Part shown: one piece after another, positions 19,088 through 27,100 of the stretch
Layout: each line of letters opens with the position of its first letter
Position numbering within the stretch: the first letter of the stretch is position 1
NCBI RefSeq assembly: GCF_003606265.1
Contig: NZ_CP023671.1
Location: 2,542,001-2,606,000, forward strand
Length of the DNA stretch: 64,000 nucleotides
Source of the DNA: Clostridium septicum
Lineage (GTDB): Bacteria; Bacillota; Clostridia; Clostridiales; Clostridiaceae
Reading direction: 5' to 3'
Made by a program: the position numbers and the translations under genes
Notes under the pieces: model-generated
Told to the model about the DNA's origin: nothing
The model's database searches: none
Seen by the model: only the letters and a program-made list of their open reading frames with translations

Positions 19088-19270
19088 TTATTTTATTCCT
19101 GATTCGTATTGTTGAACCATTCTCTTAACCATTTCTCCACCAACACTACCGCATTGCTTTGAAGATAAGTTTCCGTTGTAGTCAGTGAAAGGAACTCCCA
19201 TTTCGCTTGCAACTTCATTTTTAAACTTTGCTAATCCATTTTTTGCTTCTGGTACTAATGTTTTTGCCAT
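19088..19270 (-). CDS. Alpha/beta-type small acid-soluble spore protein, copy 2
   Basis: 60-aa SASP with the same GPR cleavage region and C-terminal Gly/Ser/Lys DNA-binding segment. Its protein sequence is identical to copy 3, although the DNA differs at several synonymous sites, so the amino-acid sequence is under strong constraint. It follows a GGAGGAATT site. About 70 bases separate it from each neighbour, each gap with its own AT-rich leader. Confidence 0.95.
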   Translation of the reverse strand: MAKTLVPEAKNGLAKFKNEVASEMGVPFTDYNGNLSSKQCGSVGGEMVKRMVQQYESGIK

Positions 19271-19340
19271 GATAAATTCCTCCTTAAATATTCAATATTA
19301 AAATTGAATTTGTTTTAATTTTTGATCATTTAAATTAGTA

Positions 19341-19523
19341 TTATTTTATTCCTGATTCGTATTGTTGAACCATTCTCTTAACCATTTCTCCGCCAACGCT
19401 ACCGCATTGTTTTGAAGATAGGTTTCCGTTATAGTCAGTGAAAGGAACTCCCATTTCACTAGCTACTTCGTTTTTAAATTTGGCTAGTCCGTTTTTAGCT
19501 TCTGGAACTAATGTTTTTGCCAT
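19341..19523 (-). CDS. Alpha/beta-type small acid-soluble spore protein, copy 3
   Basis: 60-aa SASP, identical in protein to copy 2. It is the promoter-proximal member of the triplet on the minus strand, behind a GGAGGTAAG site. Upstream (19524-19700) is AT-rich with a short AAAACTTT/AAAGTTTT hairpin and no other gene. Confidence 0.95.
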   Translation of the reverse strand: MAKTLVPEAKNGLAKFKNEVASEMGVPFTDYNGNLSSKQCGSVGGEMVKRMVQQYESGIK

Positions 19524-19732
19524 TGTACTTACCTCCTTAAAACTTTAAAAGTTTTTTATTTGCTAAGCTTTTTTGCTTTGCATTATTATATTGTGCAAAT
19601 TAGTTTTTTATAAACTATAAAAATAAAACCAAAAAAGGTAAAAGTAATTTATATATACATATATTGGACAAAAACATAAATGTATTTGGCACTAATGATT
19701 AATATTAACTTAGAGTAGGGTAAATATGTATG

Positions 19733-19769
19733 AAAAAGGACAATTTTTAATTAAAAATTGTCCTTTTTT
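19733..19769. terminator. Terminator after the ECF S-component gene
   Basis: AAAAAGGACAATTTTTAA pairs with TTAAAAATTGTCCTTTTTT, nearly without a loop, giving U-tracts on both strands. It lies 8 bases after the minus-strand stop codon. Confidence 0.75.
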
Positions 19770-19776
19770 ATAAAAA

Positions 19777-20376
19777 TTAATATTTTTTTATTTTCAATAT
19801 TCCAATTACAACAGGAATAGTTATTAATGAAGAAACTATAGCTTCTGGAATACCGTTAGATATTCCTATAGCAAGGAGTGTACCTGAAACAGCAGAAGTA
19901 GAAATTTCTCTAGCAGCTGCATATTGTTCTAAGTATAAAATGTAAGTTAAACCTAATACACCAATAGTATTTGTAAGAGTTGCTAATACTGCAGATATAC
20001 CAATTGAAATGCTCTGGTTTTTTATAATATTTTTTAAAAGTTTATAAATGTAGTAAGCTACAATACCTATTAATATTCTTGGGACAAGAGCTATTATAGG
20101 ATTATAAAATACAAATGAAGTAAGTGTTGGCGCAGTAAAATTTTGATACATTGAAAATAGTCCAAACATTAAACCAACAGTTGCTCCGACTATAGGCCCC
20201 TCTAAAATAGCACCTATAATAACAGGTACATGCATAATAGTAAGTCTAAATATAGGTAATGTAATAAATCCAAGGCCAGATACACCTAAAAATATAGAAA
20301 TACCTGATAACATAGCTATCATTACCATCTTTCTAACATGACTTTTTGATTTCCCCATTTCAGTTGTTTTTAACAT
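19777..20376 (-). CDS. ECF transporter S-component
   Basis: 199-aa integral membrane protein with 5-6 hydrophobic helices, matching the substrate-binding S-component of energy-coupling factor vitamin transporters. FRLTIMHVPVIIGAILEGPIVGATVG near residues 45-70 resembles the conserved region of the pantothenate/PanT-like branch. Such proteins dock on shared EcfA/EcfA'/EcfT modules encoded elsewhere; none is in this window. The start follows CGGAGGTCAATTAA. The 200-base upstream leader has a short CGGTA/TACCG complementarity but no riboswitch I recognise, so the vitamin cannot be named from regulation. Confidence 0.8.
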   Translation of the reverse strand: MLKTTEMGKSKSHVRKMVMIAMLSGISIFLGVSGLGFITLPIFRLTIMHVPVIIGAILEGPIVGATVGLMFGLFSMYQNFTAPTLTSFVFYNPIIALVPRILIGIVAYYIYKLLKNIIKNQSISIGISAVLATLTNTIGVLGLTYILYLEQYAAAREISTSAVSGTLLAIGISNGIPEAIVSSLITIPVVIGILKIKKY

Positions 20377-20582
20377 TTAATTGACCTCCGTTCTTATTCC
20401 TTTTATGGATATAATTCGGTAAAAATGATTGTTATTTTTTTAGTTCAGTTTCATTTTAGAATACCGACGATTTTATTTTAGCATATGATTAAAAACTGTA
20501 AAGAGAATTTTGATAAAAAAATATCAAATTACACAAATTTCAAAATAATGGTATTAAATTTAATGAAATCGTATTGAATAAT

Positions 20583-20621
20583 TATTCTATTTGTTATATT
20601 ATATATATAACAAATAGAATA
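20583..20621. promoter_or_regulatory. Long perfect palindrome upstream of the ABC exporter, candidate GntR operator
   Basis: TATTCTATTTGTTATAT (20583-20599) and its exact complement (20605-20621) flank a 5-base centre and end 5 bases before the AGGAGGG. Shorter versions lie before the PspC genes (23526-23553) and before the GntR gene (23640-23670). Confidence 0.7.
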
Positions 20622-20636
20622 AAAGGAGGGTGTTTT

Positions 20637-21350
20637 ATGCTTAAAGTTGTTAATTATTCAAAAGTATATAAAGGAAATAAAAAGGCTGTAAATAATATAT
20701 CTATAGAAATTGAATCAGGAGATATATTTGGATTTATAGGTCATAATGGAGCCGGGAAAACAACTACAATTAAATCAATAGTTGGAATCTTAAATTTTGA
20801 TGAGGGAGAAATAATTATAGATGGTATATCTATTAAAGAGGAACCTATAAAATGCAAAAAAAATATAGCATATATTCCTGATAATCCAGATTTATATGAT
20901 TCATTAACAGGAATACAATATTTGAATTTTATAAGTGATATATATAATATTTCTAAAATTGATAGAGAGAATTTAATAAAGAAATATGGAGAAGCATTTG
21001 AGATTACTAAGTCATTAGGAGATTTAATATCTTCCTATTCACATGGTATGAAACAAAAACTTGCTATTATATCGGCATTGATACACAGACCTAAATTATT
21101 AATTTTAGATGAGCCATTTGTTGGATTAGATCCTAAAGCATCACATACTTTGAAAGAAATAATGAAAAGGATGTGCAGTGAAGGTGGAGTAATATTTTTT
21201 TCAACACATGTATTAGAAGTAGCAGAAAAACTATGTAATAAAATAGCAATTATAAAAGATGGAGCTATTGTAGCTAGTGGAGAGACAAAAAAAGTTATTG
21301 GAGATAATACTTTAGAAAATGTATTTATGGAGTTGATAGAAAATGAGTAA
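20637..21350 (+). CDS. ABC transporter ATP-binding protein
   Basis: 237-aa ATPase of an ABC-2 type exporter. Walker A is GHNGAGKTTT (near residues 35-44), the signature is SYSHGMKQK (near 134), Walker B is LLILDEPFVGLD (near 154) and the switch His is in STHVLEVAEKL (near 191). The start at 20637 follows AAAGGAGGG; an in-frame ATG at 20574 lies upstream of and across the operator palindrome and is rejected. It overlaps the permease gene by 8 bases (ATGAGTAA). Similar YtrBC-type systems are controlled by GntR repressors and linked to cell-envelope stress; the substrate is unknown. Confidence 0.9.
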   Translation: MLKVVNYSKVYKGNKKAVNNISIEIESGDIFGFIGHNGAGKTTTIKSIVGILNFDEGEIIIDGISIKEEPIKCKKNIAYIPDNPDLYDSLTGIQYLNFISDIYNISKIDRENLIKKYGEAFEITKSLGDLISSYSHGMKQKLAIISALIHRPKLLILDEPFVGLDPKASHTLKEIMKRMCSEGGVIFFSTHVLEVAEKLCNKIAIIKDGAIVASGETKKVIGDNTLENVFMELIENE

Positions 21351-21942
21351 TTTATTTAGTTTACTTAAAGCTAATTTTATTAATTCCATCGGGATTAATA
21401 AAATCTTAAAGGAAAAGAGAGTTACAGAAAGATATAAAAGTATATTTATATTAGTAAGTATGGTAGTTGTAGCAATATTATTAGTGTATGTAGGAATAAA
21501 GTATTTTTCATTAATAGCAGATGTTCTAGAAGCATCTGGAAATATTGATATACTTTTATGTTTGGTATTTTTAGCAAGTACAGCTTTTATATTTTTTACA
21601 TCTATATATAAGGCACAAGGAGTATTGTTTTCTGTTAAAGGTCTTGATATGTTAATGAGTTTACCTATAACTTCAACAACTATTCTTGCTAGTAAAGTAA
21701 TTAATTTATTATTGTTAAATTATTTATTATTAATATTTGTTTTAATACCGCCAGCATTAGTATATTTTAGTAGAGTAGATTTATCCTATTTATTTTTTAT
21801 ATATTTATTTGTGGGATTAATTTTTATGCCGTTAACACCTGTAATAATAGCCTCAATAATAGCGTTTATACTGAGTTATATAGCTACTAAAGTTAAATTT
21901 AAAAATTTAGTGTTAAATATTGGTACATTTGCATTTTTATAG
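21343..21942 (+). CDS. ABC transporter permease, N-terminal piece of a split gene
   Basis: 199 aa with about four hydrophobic helices, resembling the first third of the ABC_tran_2 type permease family (usually near 530-550 aa). It ends at TAG (21940-21942) directly after a run of five T, in mid-helix (LNIGTFAFL). The next ORF continues the same protein in the -1 frame: reading across gives TFAF-IGIMAISFKLQ. Together the two pieces make about 530 aa, the expected full length. So a one-base loss in the T-run, or a sequencing error, is likely. Confidence 0.8.
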   Translation: MSNLFSLLKANFINSIGINKILKEKRVTERYKSIFILVSMVVVAILLVYVGIKYFSLIADVLEASGNIDILLCLVFLASTAFIFFTSIYKAQGVLFSVKGLDMLMSLPITSTTILASKVINLLLLNYLLLIFVLIPPALVYFSRVDLSYLFFIYLFVGLIFMPLTPVIIASIIAFILSYIATKVKFKNLVLNIGTFAFL

Positions 21943-21947
21943 GAATA

Positions 21948-22940
21948 ATGGCTATATCATTTAAACTTCAACATATTCTAAATAGCATACTAATTAATTC
22001 TAAATCTATAATAGATGCTTTTAAAAAAATATATCCGCCAGCATATTATTTTAGTCAAGGAGTAACCAATTTAGATATTAAATCATTAAGTATGTTTATT
22101 ATTTTATCAATAATACCATTTATAATATTTTTAGCTATATTTAATAAGGTTTTTAAAAATATAAATTCAAAATTAGGAGAGAGCTTTAAAAAATCAAATT
22201 ATAAACTAATAGAATTAAAGGCATCTTCACCAATTAAAGCTTTATTAAAAAAAGAAATAAAAAGATATTTTTCTTCCTCAATTTATGTTGTAAATACACT
22301 TGTAGGATTAGTTTTAATAACTATGTTTTCTATATCATGTTTATTATTCGGCAGGGATATATTAGAACTAATATTAAAGATACAGGTAGATAAAGAAATG
22401 ATTCCACTAGCTTTAATAGTATTTTTATCAGGAGCGGTTTCATTAAGTTGTACAACTCAAAATTCTATATCTATAGAAGGAAAAAACTTATGGATATTAA
22501 AATCACTTCCATTAGAAGTTATGGACATATTTAAAGAGAAAATAGGATTAAATTTAATGATTTTAATACCAACTATTTTTATAAATGCAGTTATTTTAAT
22601 TTTTACATTTAATTTATCATTAGTGAATATGATATGGGTAATAAGTATTCCTATTATTTATTCAATTTTAATTTCTATAATAGGATTGATTATTAATTTA
22701 TATTTTCCTAAATTCGATTGGATATCTGAAGTTACTGTAGTTAAACAAAGTTTAAGTTCATTTTTAGGAATATTTATAGGTATGATATTAGTTTTTATAC
22801 CAATAGGTATATTTATAGTTTTTAATATAGAATGTATAAATATATATTTATCAGTAGTAGCAGGATGTTTAATAGGTACAATAGTTTTAAGTTTATTTAT
22901 ATTAAATACTAAAGGCGTAGAATTATTTAATAAACTTTAA
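21948..22940 (+). CDS. ABC transporter permease, C-terminal piece of a split gene
   Basis: 330 aa with about six further hydrophobic helices, continuing the permease of the preceding ORF. The ATG at 21948 has no ribosome-binding site (upstream is TTTTTATAGGAATA), which supports its being an internal Met of a longer protein rather than a true start. If the break is real, translation would need reinitiation or -1 frameshifting at GCATTTTTATAG. The exporter has its ATPase intact, so recent damage or an assembly error is more likely than long decay: the rest of the frame is clean. Confidence 0.75.
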   Translation: MAISFKLQHILNSILINSKSIIDAFKKIYPPAYYFSQGVTNLDIKSLSMFIILSIIPFIIFLAIFNKVFKNINSKLGESFKKSNYKLIELKASSPIKALLKKEIKRYFSSSIYVVNTLVGLVLITMFSISCLLFGRDILELILKIQVDKEMIPLALIVFLSGAVSLSCTTQNSISIEGKNLWILKSLPLEVMDIFKEKIGLNLMILIPTIFINAVILIFTFNLSLVNMIWVISIPIIYSILISIIGLIINLYFPKFDWISEVTVVKQSLSSFLGIFIGMILVFIPIGIFIVFNIECINIYLSVVAGCLIGTIVLSLFILNTKGVELFNKL

Positions 22941-22945
22941 ATTAT

Positions 22946-22976
22946 AATAGGATATATGGATTTCATATATCCTATT
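22946..22976. terminator. Bidirectional terminator between permease and PspC genes
   Basis: AATAGGATATATG pairs perfectly with CATATATCCTATT (loop GATTT) between convergent genes. Confidence 0.6.
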
Positions 22977-22978
22977 AG

Positions 22979-23176
22979 TTATATTATTTCACTTTTGTCG
23001 GGCATTATAATTGTACATCCTATATAGAATATTAATCCTATAGGAAAAGAAAAAAGAATTATAAGAAGAGCAAGTACTCTAACTAAAGTAACGTCTGCAT
23101 CTATAAATTCTGAAAATCCAGCGCAAACACCGGAAATTTTCTTTAATGATTTTATTTTGTATAGTTTCTTACTCAT
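22979..23176 (-). CDS. PspC-domain protein, short form
   Basis: 65-aa PspC-domain protein: KKISGVCAGFSEFIDADVTLVRVLALLII is the conserved core, followed by a hydrophobic helix and a CTIIMPDKSE tail. PspC is a membrane stress-sensing partner in phage-shock-type systems. The start at 23176 follows GGAGG by 8-9 bases; ATGAGTAA overlaps the stop of the upstream PspC gene, so the two are translationally coupled. An in-frame ATG at 23206 lies upstream of the SD and is rejected. Confidence 0.85.
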   Translation of the reverse strand: MSKKLYKIKSLKKISGVCAGFSEFIDADVTLVRVLALLIILFSFPIGLIFYIGCTIIMPDKSEII

Positions 23177-23459
23177 TATCATAACCTCCATCTCTCTTTG
23201 TTTCATTTATTATCTCTGAATCTTGTATTATAGTTTCAGATTCAGAAGTTTTATTATTAAAGTCTAGTTCAGATTTATCAGGTAAAATACATGATAGTAT
23301 GAAATAAAAAATAATTCCCCAAAATATATTAGTAAACAGTATTAATGAAAAAGTTATTAATCTAACTATAGTAACATCAATATCAAAGTATTCAGAAAGT
23401 CCAGCACAAACACCGGAAATTTTTCTGGAGTCAGAGTTTTTAAAGAATCTTTTTTTCAT
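23169..23459 (-). CDS. PspC-domain protein, long form
   Basis: 96-aa PspC-domain protein with core RKISGVCAGLSEYFDIDVTIVRLITF, one long hydrophobic segment and an acidic tail of about 30 residues after PDKSE. It is the first gene of a two-gene operon behind GGAGGGATTGTT. The duplicate arrangement suggests hetero-oligomers. Its promoter region contains a site like the ABC-exporter palindrome, pointing to shared control by the GntR repressor encoded divergently. Confidence 0.85.
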   Translation of the reverse strand: MKKRFFKNSDSRKISGVCAGLSEYFDIDVTIVRLITFSLILFTNIFWGIIFYFILSCILPDKSELDFNNKTSESETIIQDSEIINETKRDGGYDNE

Positions 23460-23525
23460 AACAATCCCTCCATGAAAGTAAAAACAAAGTATATATAATT
23501 TAATAAATAATATATATTATAAATT

Positions 23526-23553
23526 TATTCTATAGTTATATTATATGATAGAA
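23526..23553. promoter_or_regulatory. Operator-like site upstream of the PspC genes
   Basis: TATTCTATAGTTATATTATA (from 23526) followed by TGATAGAA matches the left arm of the 20583 palindrome at most positions and lies about 70 bases before the PspC start. It is an imperfect palindrome. Confidence 0.45.
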
Positions 23554-23639
23554 GGACTTTAATACAATAAAGTTTATCTTAACAAATCTTAAATAAACCT
23601 TAATAAAAAAGTTGATATATATTGAACTTTTTTTAGTGT

Positions 23640-23670
23640 TGTTATATATTATATATAACATATAGAATAT
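23640..23670. promoter_or_regulatory. Operator-like site upstream of the GntR gene
   Basis: TGTTATATATTATATATAAC, ending at 23659, is palindromic from 23641. The right half extends as ATAACATATAGAATA, one mismatch from the 20607-20621 arm. It ends just before the AGAGAGGTG of the repressor gene, consistent with autorepression. Confidence 0.5.
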
Positions 23671-23689
23671 ATCAAGAGAGGTGAAAAAA

Positions 23690-24073
23690 GTGATTTTAAG
23701 AATAGATTTTGACTCTGAAACACCTATTTATTTACAGATAAAAAATCAAATTATACAAGGTATAGCCAAAAATGAAATAGAAGATGGAGAGGAGTTACCA
23801 TCAGTTAGAGGGTTAGCCGAAGATATAGGGGTTAACATGCATACGGTTAATAAAGCATATAATATGTTAAAAGAAGATGGATATATAAAAGTAGATAGGC
23901 GAAAAGGTGCTATTGTATCATTAAACTTAGAGGAAACAACTGGAAAATTTAAAGGAACTTTAATGTCTGAAATTGATTATTACATGGCTGAGTGTTTTAA
24001 TAGAGGAATATCTAAAGATGATATTAAATCAATGATAGATAAAGTATTTATTAATTTTAAAAGGGAGGTATAA
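23690..24073 (+). CDS. GntR/YtrA-family transcriptional repressor
   Basis: 127-aa GntR regulator of the short YtrA class. The winged helix-turn-helix covers residues 8-75 (PIYLQIKNQIIQGIAKNEIE, LPSVRGLAEDIGVNMHTVNKAYNMLKEDGYI), with a short C-terminal dimerisation helix. YtrA-type repressors typically control adjacent ABC exporters. The GTG at 23681 is part of the GAGAGGTG site, so the GTG at 23690 is taken as start. It forms an operon with the membrane protein 4 bases downstream and probably regulates the PspC and ABC units, which share its upstream motif. Confidence 0.88.
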   Translation: MILRIDFDSETPIYLQIKNQIIQGIAKNEIEDGEELPSVRGLAEDIGVNMHTVNKAYNMLKEDGYIKVDRRKGAIVSLNLEETTGKFKGTLMSEIDYYMAECFNRGISKDDIKSMIDKVFINFKREV

Positions 24074-24077
24074 AATT

Positions 24078-25208
24078 ATGGAGAGATATATACCTTGGGT
24101 AATAGTTAATATAATGATATTAACTATGTTTATAATTAGTTATTATGTAAATAAAACATCTAATAATGGAATTTTTTTTGGGGTTAGAATTCCTAAGGAA
24201 TATCAAAATAAATCAGAAATTATTAACTTAGATAATGAATATAAGAAAATTAATATAATAGTATTTCTAGTTATAGCAGTAATTTCAAATTTTTTATTTG
24301 CGTATACTATAAATTTAAAAGAGGAAGTATTAGCTGTAATATTAGTGAGTATAGTAATGATAATTTTAGTGCTACATAGCGTAATATTTGTTATATATTA
24401 TAAAAAAATGAAAAACTTAAAAAGTTCTAAAGGTTGGAATCGCAAAGTTAAGAACGTAGTTGTTGTTGATACAACATTAAGAAAACCGAAAAGAAATGAA
24501 AAGATTAAGATTATAAATTCAAAGTATTTTGCGTTACTATTTATATTTCCAGTAGTTATGGCTATAATAACACTTTTTAAATATTCTAGTTTACCTAATA
24601 TAACAGATTTTCCTAATTCTGGTTTTAAAAATATTGAAAAGGACACACTAAAAGGAATGCTCACTTTATATCAATTTCCAATAGCGCAACTTTTTATGTC
24701 AAGTATTTTTTTCTTTATAAGTAAAACTATTATAAATTCTAGAGTTGATTTAAATAGTGGAAGCATAAAAGAAGCTGTAGAAAGAAAGAAAAGATTTAAA
24801 AGAATTAGTTCTATATTAATGTTGTTTACTGCAGTTGAGATATTAATATTGTTTTCTATTTTACAATTTTCTATTTTATATAATTTTAATAGTGGAATTA
24901 TAGAATTTATTTTTACCATTATAATGCTTGTAACGATGATTGTATTTATAGGATTATTTATTAAAGTTGGTCAAGGTGGAAGAAACTTAGAATCTAAAGA
25001 AGAAATAGATGAATTGTATAAAGATGATGATGAAAAATGGATATTGGGATGTTTGTATTATAATAAAAATGATCCAGCGTGGATGGTTGAAAAAAGGGTT
25101 GGAATAGGGTGGACTATAAACCTTGCTAATCCTAAAGGAATTATAATTTTAATAGTATTATTAATAATTATATTTTTTATGGTTATAATTGGAGGGATAA
25201 TAGAGTAA
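24078..25208 (+). CDS. DUF1648/DUF5808-type membrane protein
   Basis: 376-aa membrane protein with about eight hydrophobic segments. The N-terminal region GIFFGVRIPKEYQNKSEI (near residues 30-47) and a mid-protein PNITDFPNSGF segment resemble DUF1648 proteins. The C-terminal KWILGCLYYNKNDPAWMVEK plus RVGIGWTINLANP matches the DUF5808 domain. Such proteins regularly neighbour YtrA-type regulators, and a role in envelope sensing is suspected but not established. It is co-transcribed with the repressor, with a GGGAGGT site inside the short gap. Confidence 0.75.
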   Translation: MERYIPWVIVNIMILTMFIISYYVNKTSNNGIFFGVRIPKEYQNKSEIINLDNEYKKINIIVFLVIAVISNFLFAYTINLKEEVLAVILVSIVMIILVLHSVIFVIYYKKMKNLKSSKGWNRKVKNVVVVDTTLRKPKRNEKIKIINSKYFALLFIFPVVMAIITLFKYSSLPNITDFPNSGFKNIEKDTLKGMLTLYQFPIAQLFMSSIFFFISKTIINSRVDLNSGSIKEAVERKKRFKRISSILMLFTAVEILILFSILQFSILYNFNSGIIEFIFTIIMLVTMIVFIGLFIKVGQGGRNLESKEEIDELYKDDDEKWILGCLYYNKNDPAWMVEKRVGIGWTINLANPKGIIILIVLLIIIFFMVIIGGIIE

Positions 25209-25336
25209 ATGTTTTTAAATCATACTAATATTATTAAAATACTAGAAAAAACACTTTGAAAGTATTAAAATGGTAATTAATAACTTTGAATAGTATGTTA
25301 ATTAATAAAATTAGTAGTTTGGGGGAACGAGGATTT

Positions 25337-25837
25337 ATGAAATATTACAACACAAATATAGAAAATTTTGTTCTTAGGGAAACTAGTGTAGAAGATATAC
25401 AAATTATATTATCACTTATAAAGGATATTGCCGAGTATGAAAATATGTTAGATCAGGTAATAGCAACAGAGGATTCTCTAAGGGAATCTATATTTGAAAA
25501 CAATAGGGCAAAGGTTCTTTTAGGTGAATTAGATGGTAAAGTCGTAGGTTATGCACTTTATTTTTATAATTTTTCAACTTTTGTTGGAAGAGAAGGGTTA
25601 TATTTAGAAGATATATTTATAAATCCAAAAGTAAGAGGTAAGGGGCTGGGAAAAGAAATATTTAAAGTTTTAGGAAAAATAGCAAAGAAAAATGGGTGTA
25701 AAAGAATGGAGTGGGTTTGCTTAGATTGGAATAAGCCATCTATTAATTTTTATAAATCCTTAGGAGCAAAAGCAATGGATGAGTGGACAATATATAGATT
25801 AACAGATAATGAAATTGAAAAATTAAGTAGAGCTTAA
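25337..25837 (+). CDS. GNAT-family N-acetyltransferase
   Basis: 166-aa acetyltransferase. The acetyl-CoA pyrophosphate loop is VRGKGLGKEIFKVLG (near residues 101-115), preceded by LYLEDIFINPK (motif D/A) and followed by WVCLDWNKPSINFYKSLGA (motif B). The LEDIFINPKVRGKGLG pattern resembles diamine/spermidine acetyltransferase-like GNATs, but the acceptor is not certain. The start at 25337 follows a GAGG site; the ATG at 25286 lacks one. Monocistronic with a terminator at 25881. Confidence 0.88.
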   Translation: MKYYNTNIENFVLRETSVEDIQIILSLIKDIAEYENMLDQVIATEDSLRESIFENNRAKVLLGELDGKVVGYALYFYNFSTFVGREGLYLEDIFINPKVRGKGLGKEIFKVLGKIAKKNGCKRMEWVCLDWNKPSINFYKSLGAKAMDEWTIYRLTDNEIEKLSRA

Positions 25838-25880
25838 ATAAACTTTTATTAAAAAGTTTATAATTTATGAAAAATATTAA

Positions 25881-25909
25881 AAAAAGAGCTAAAATTTGCT
25901 CTTTTTTTT
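25881..25909 (+). terminator. Terminator of the GNAT gene
   Basis: AAAAAGAGC pairs with GCTCTTTTT around an 8-base loop, followed by more T. Confidence 0.75.
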
Positions 25910-26004
25910 ATTAAACTAATTGACAAATTTGACCATTTTATAATATTATGAAAATAAAAACTTTATCATAATAAAGTGTTGAAATTATTGGGGGGAGAGA
26001 TTCA

Positions 26005-27024
26005 ATGCAAAATAAAGGTAAAGAGCAAAGTATAATGTTAAATAATAATGAAAGCTATATACATTTAGAAGAGGAGTTGGTTTTTAAATCAATTTTAGAA
26101 TTAAAAAATATTAGTTTTAACAGATATCCAGATGAAAATGCAGAGAAGTTAAAAAGTGAGTATGCCAAATATGCCAATATCAATTGTAGCAATATAATTG
26201 TATGTAATGGAAATTATGAAATATTAGACTTAATACTTAGATCAAAATTAGTAAAGGAAAAAAGAATTTTAACCTTAAACCCAGATTGTGCTATTGAAGA
26301 TGCATATTGTATCAATAATAAATTTAATTGTATCAGATTTAAATCTGATGAAGATGGAAAATTTGATATAAGCAAATTTATAATATTTGGTATGAAAAAA
26401 GATATTGATTTAGTAGTAATTTCAAATCCTAATAATCCTACAGGAAATAATATTAGTAATGATGATATAGTTAAAATATTAAAATCATTTAGAAGTTCAA
26501 TAGTTTTAATTGATGAATCATATTTTGAATTTAGTTCAGATACTTGTATTTCGCTTATAGATGAATATGAAAATTTATTAATTACAAGAACATTATCTAA
26601 TGGATGGGGACTAGCTGGAATAAAAATAGATTTTTTAATAGGAAATATAGAAACAATTAAAAAATTAAAAAATAATACTATTATAAAAAGTGTAAATTCT
26701 TTGTCACAATCAGTGGCTACAAGAATTTTAAGTAATTCTAATGATATGAAATCTAAATTTCAAGAAATTATAAAACAGAGAGATATATTTTACTATAAGC
26801 TTAAAGATATAGAAGATGAAAGCTCATTAGAAATTAAATTTTATAAATCTAAAGGAAATTACATATATGGTAGGAGCCCATATAAAAATGTTTTATTAAA
26901 AGCTATGCATAATAAAGGAATAATTATAAAAAGTTTTGATGATGATAGTTTTAGAATAACTGTAGGCTCTAAATTGCAAAATGAAAAGGTAATAGAAGCT
27001 TTAAAAAAGTCGTTTGTATATTAA
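26005..27024 (+). CDS. HisC-like aminotransferase-fold protein lacking the PLP lysine
   Basis: 339-aa fold-type I protein most like histidinol-phosphate aminotransferase/CobD. Retained features: RYPDENAEKLK near residue 36, the cofactor-binding SNPNNPTGN (near 138), VLIDESYFEF (near 170) and the C-terminal carboxylate-binding FRITVGS (near 316). In the Schiff-base segment, however, RTLSNGWGLAGIK (near 197) has Asn where HisC has Lys (RTLSKAFGLAG). The codon is AAT. Without that Lys normal transamination is not expected. The reading frame is intact and has a GGGGGGAGAG site, so it is either a repurposed protein or an early pseudoenzyme. No other his genes adjoin. Confidence 0.8.
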   Translation: MQNKGKEQSIMLNNNESYIHLEEELVFKSILELKNISFNRYPDENAEKLKSEYAKYANINCSNIIVCNGNYEILDLILRSKLVKEKRILTLNPDCAIEDAYCINNKFNCIRFKSDEDGKFDISKFIIFGMKKDIDLVVISNPNNPTGNNISNDDIVKILKSFRSSIVLIDESYFEFSSDTCISLIDEYENLLITRTLSNGWGLAGIKIDFLIGNIETIKKLKNNTIIKSVNSLSQSVATRILSNSNDMKSKFQEIIKQRDIFYYKLKDIEDESSLEIKFYKSKGNYIYGRSPYKNVLLKAMHNKGIIIKSFDDDSFRITVGSKLQNEKVIEALKKSFVY

Positions 27025-27051
27025 AAGCTTAAAATTAATAGTTTAAATCAG

Positions 27052-27089
27052 AAGAGTAATTTAATGTTTATAATTAAATTACTCTTTTT
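27052..27089. terminator. Bidirectional terminator after the HisC-like gene
   Basis: AAGAGTAATTTAAT pairs with ATTAAATTACTCTT, followed by TTTT, between convergent genes. Confidence 0.75.
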
Positions 27090-27100
27090 AGGTTATTATA

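Noticed and set aside
20377..20570. Riboswitch upstream of the ECF S-component
   Set aside because: Only a 5-bp CGGTA/TACCG complementarity was seen. No THF, TPP, FMN, cobalamin or preQ1 consensus core was recognised.
21931..21945. Programmed -1 frameshift in the permease
   Set aside because: The run is A-TTT-TTA, not a standard X-XXY-YYZ heptamer, and no downstream pseudoknot was seen. A simple indel is more likely.
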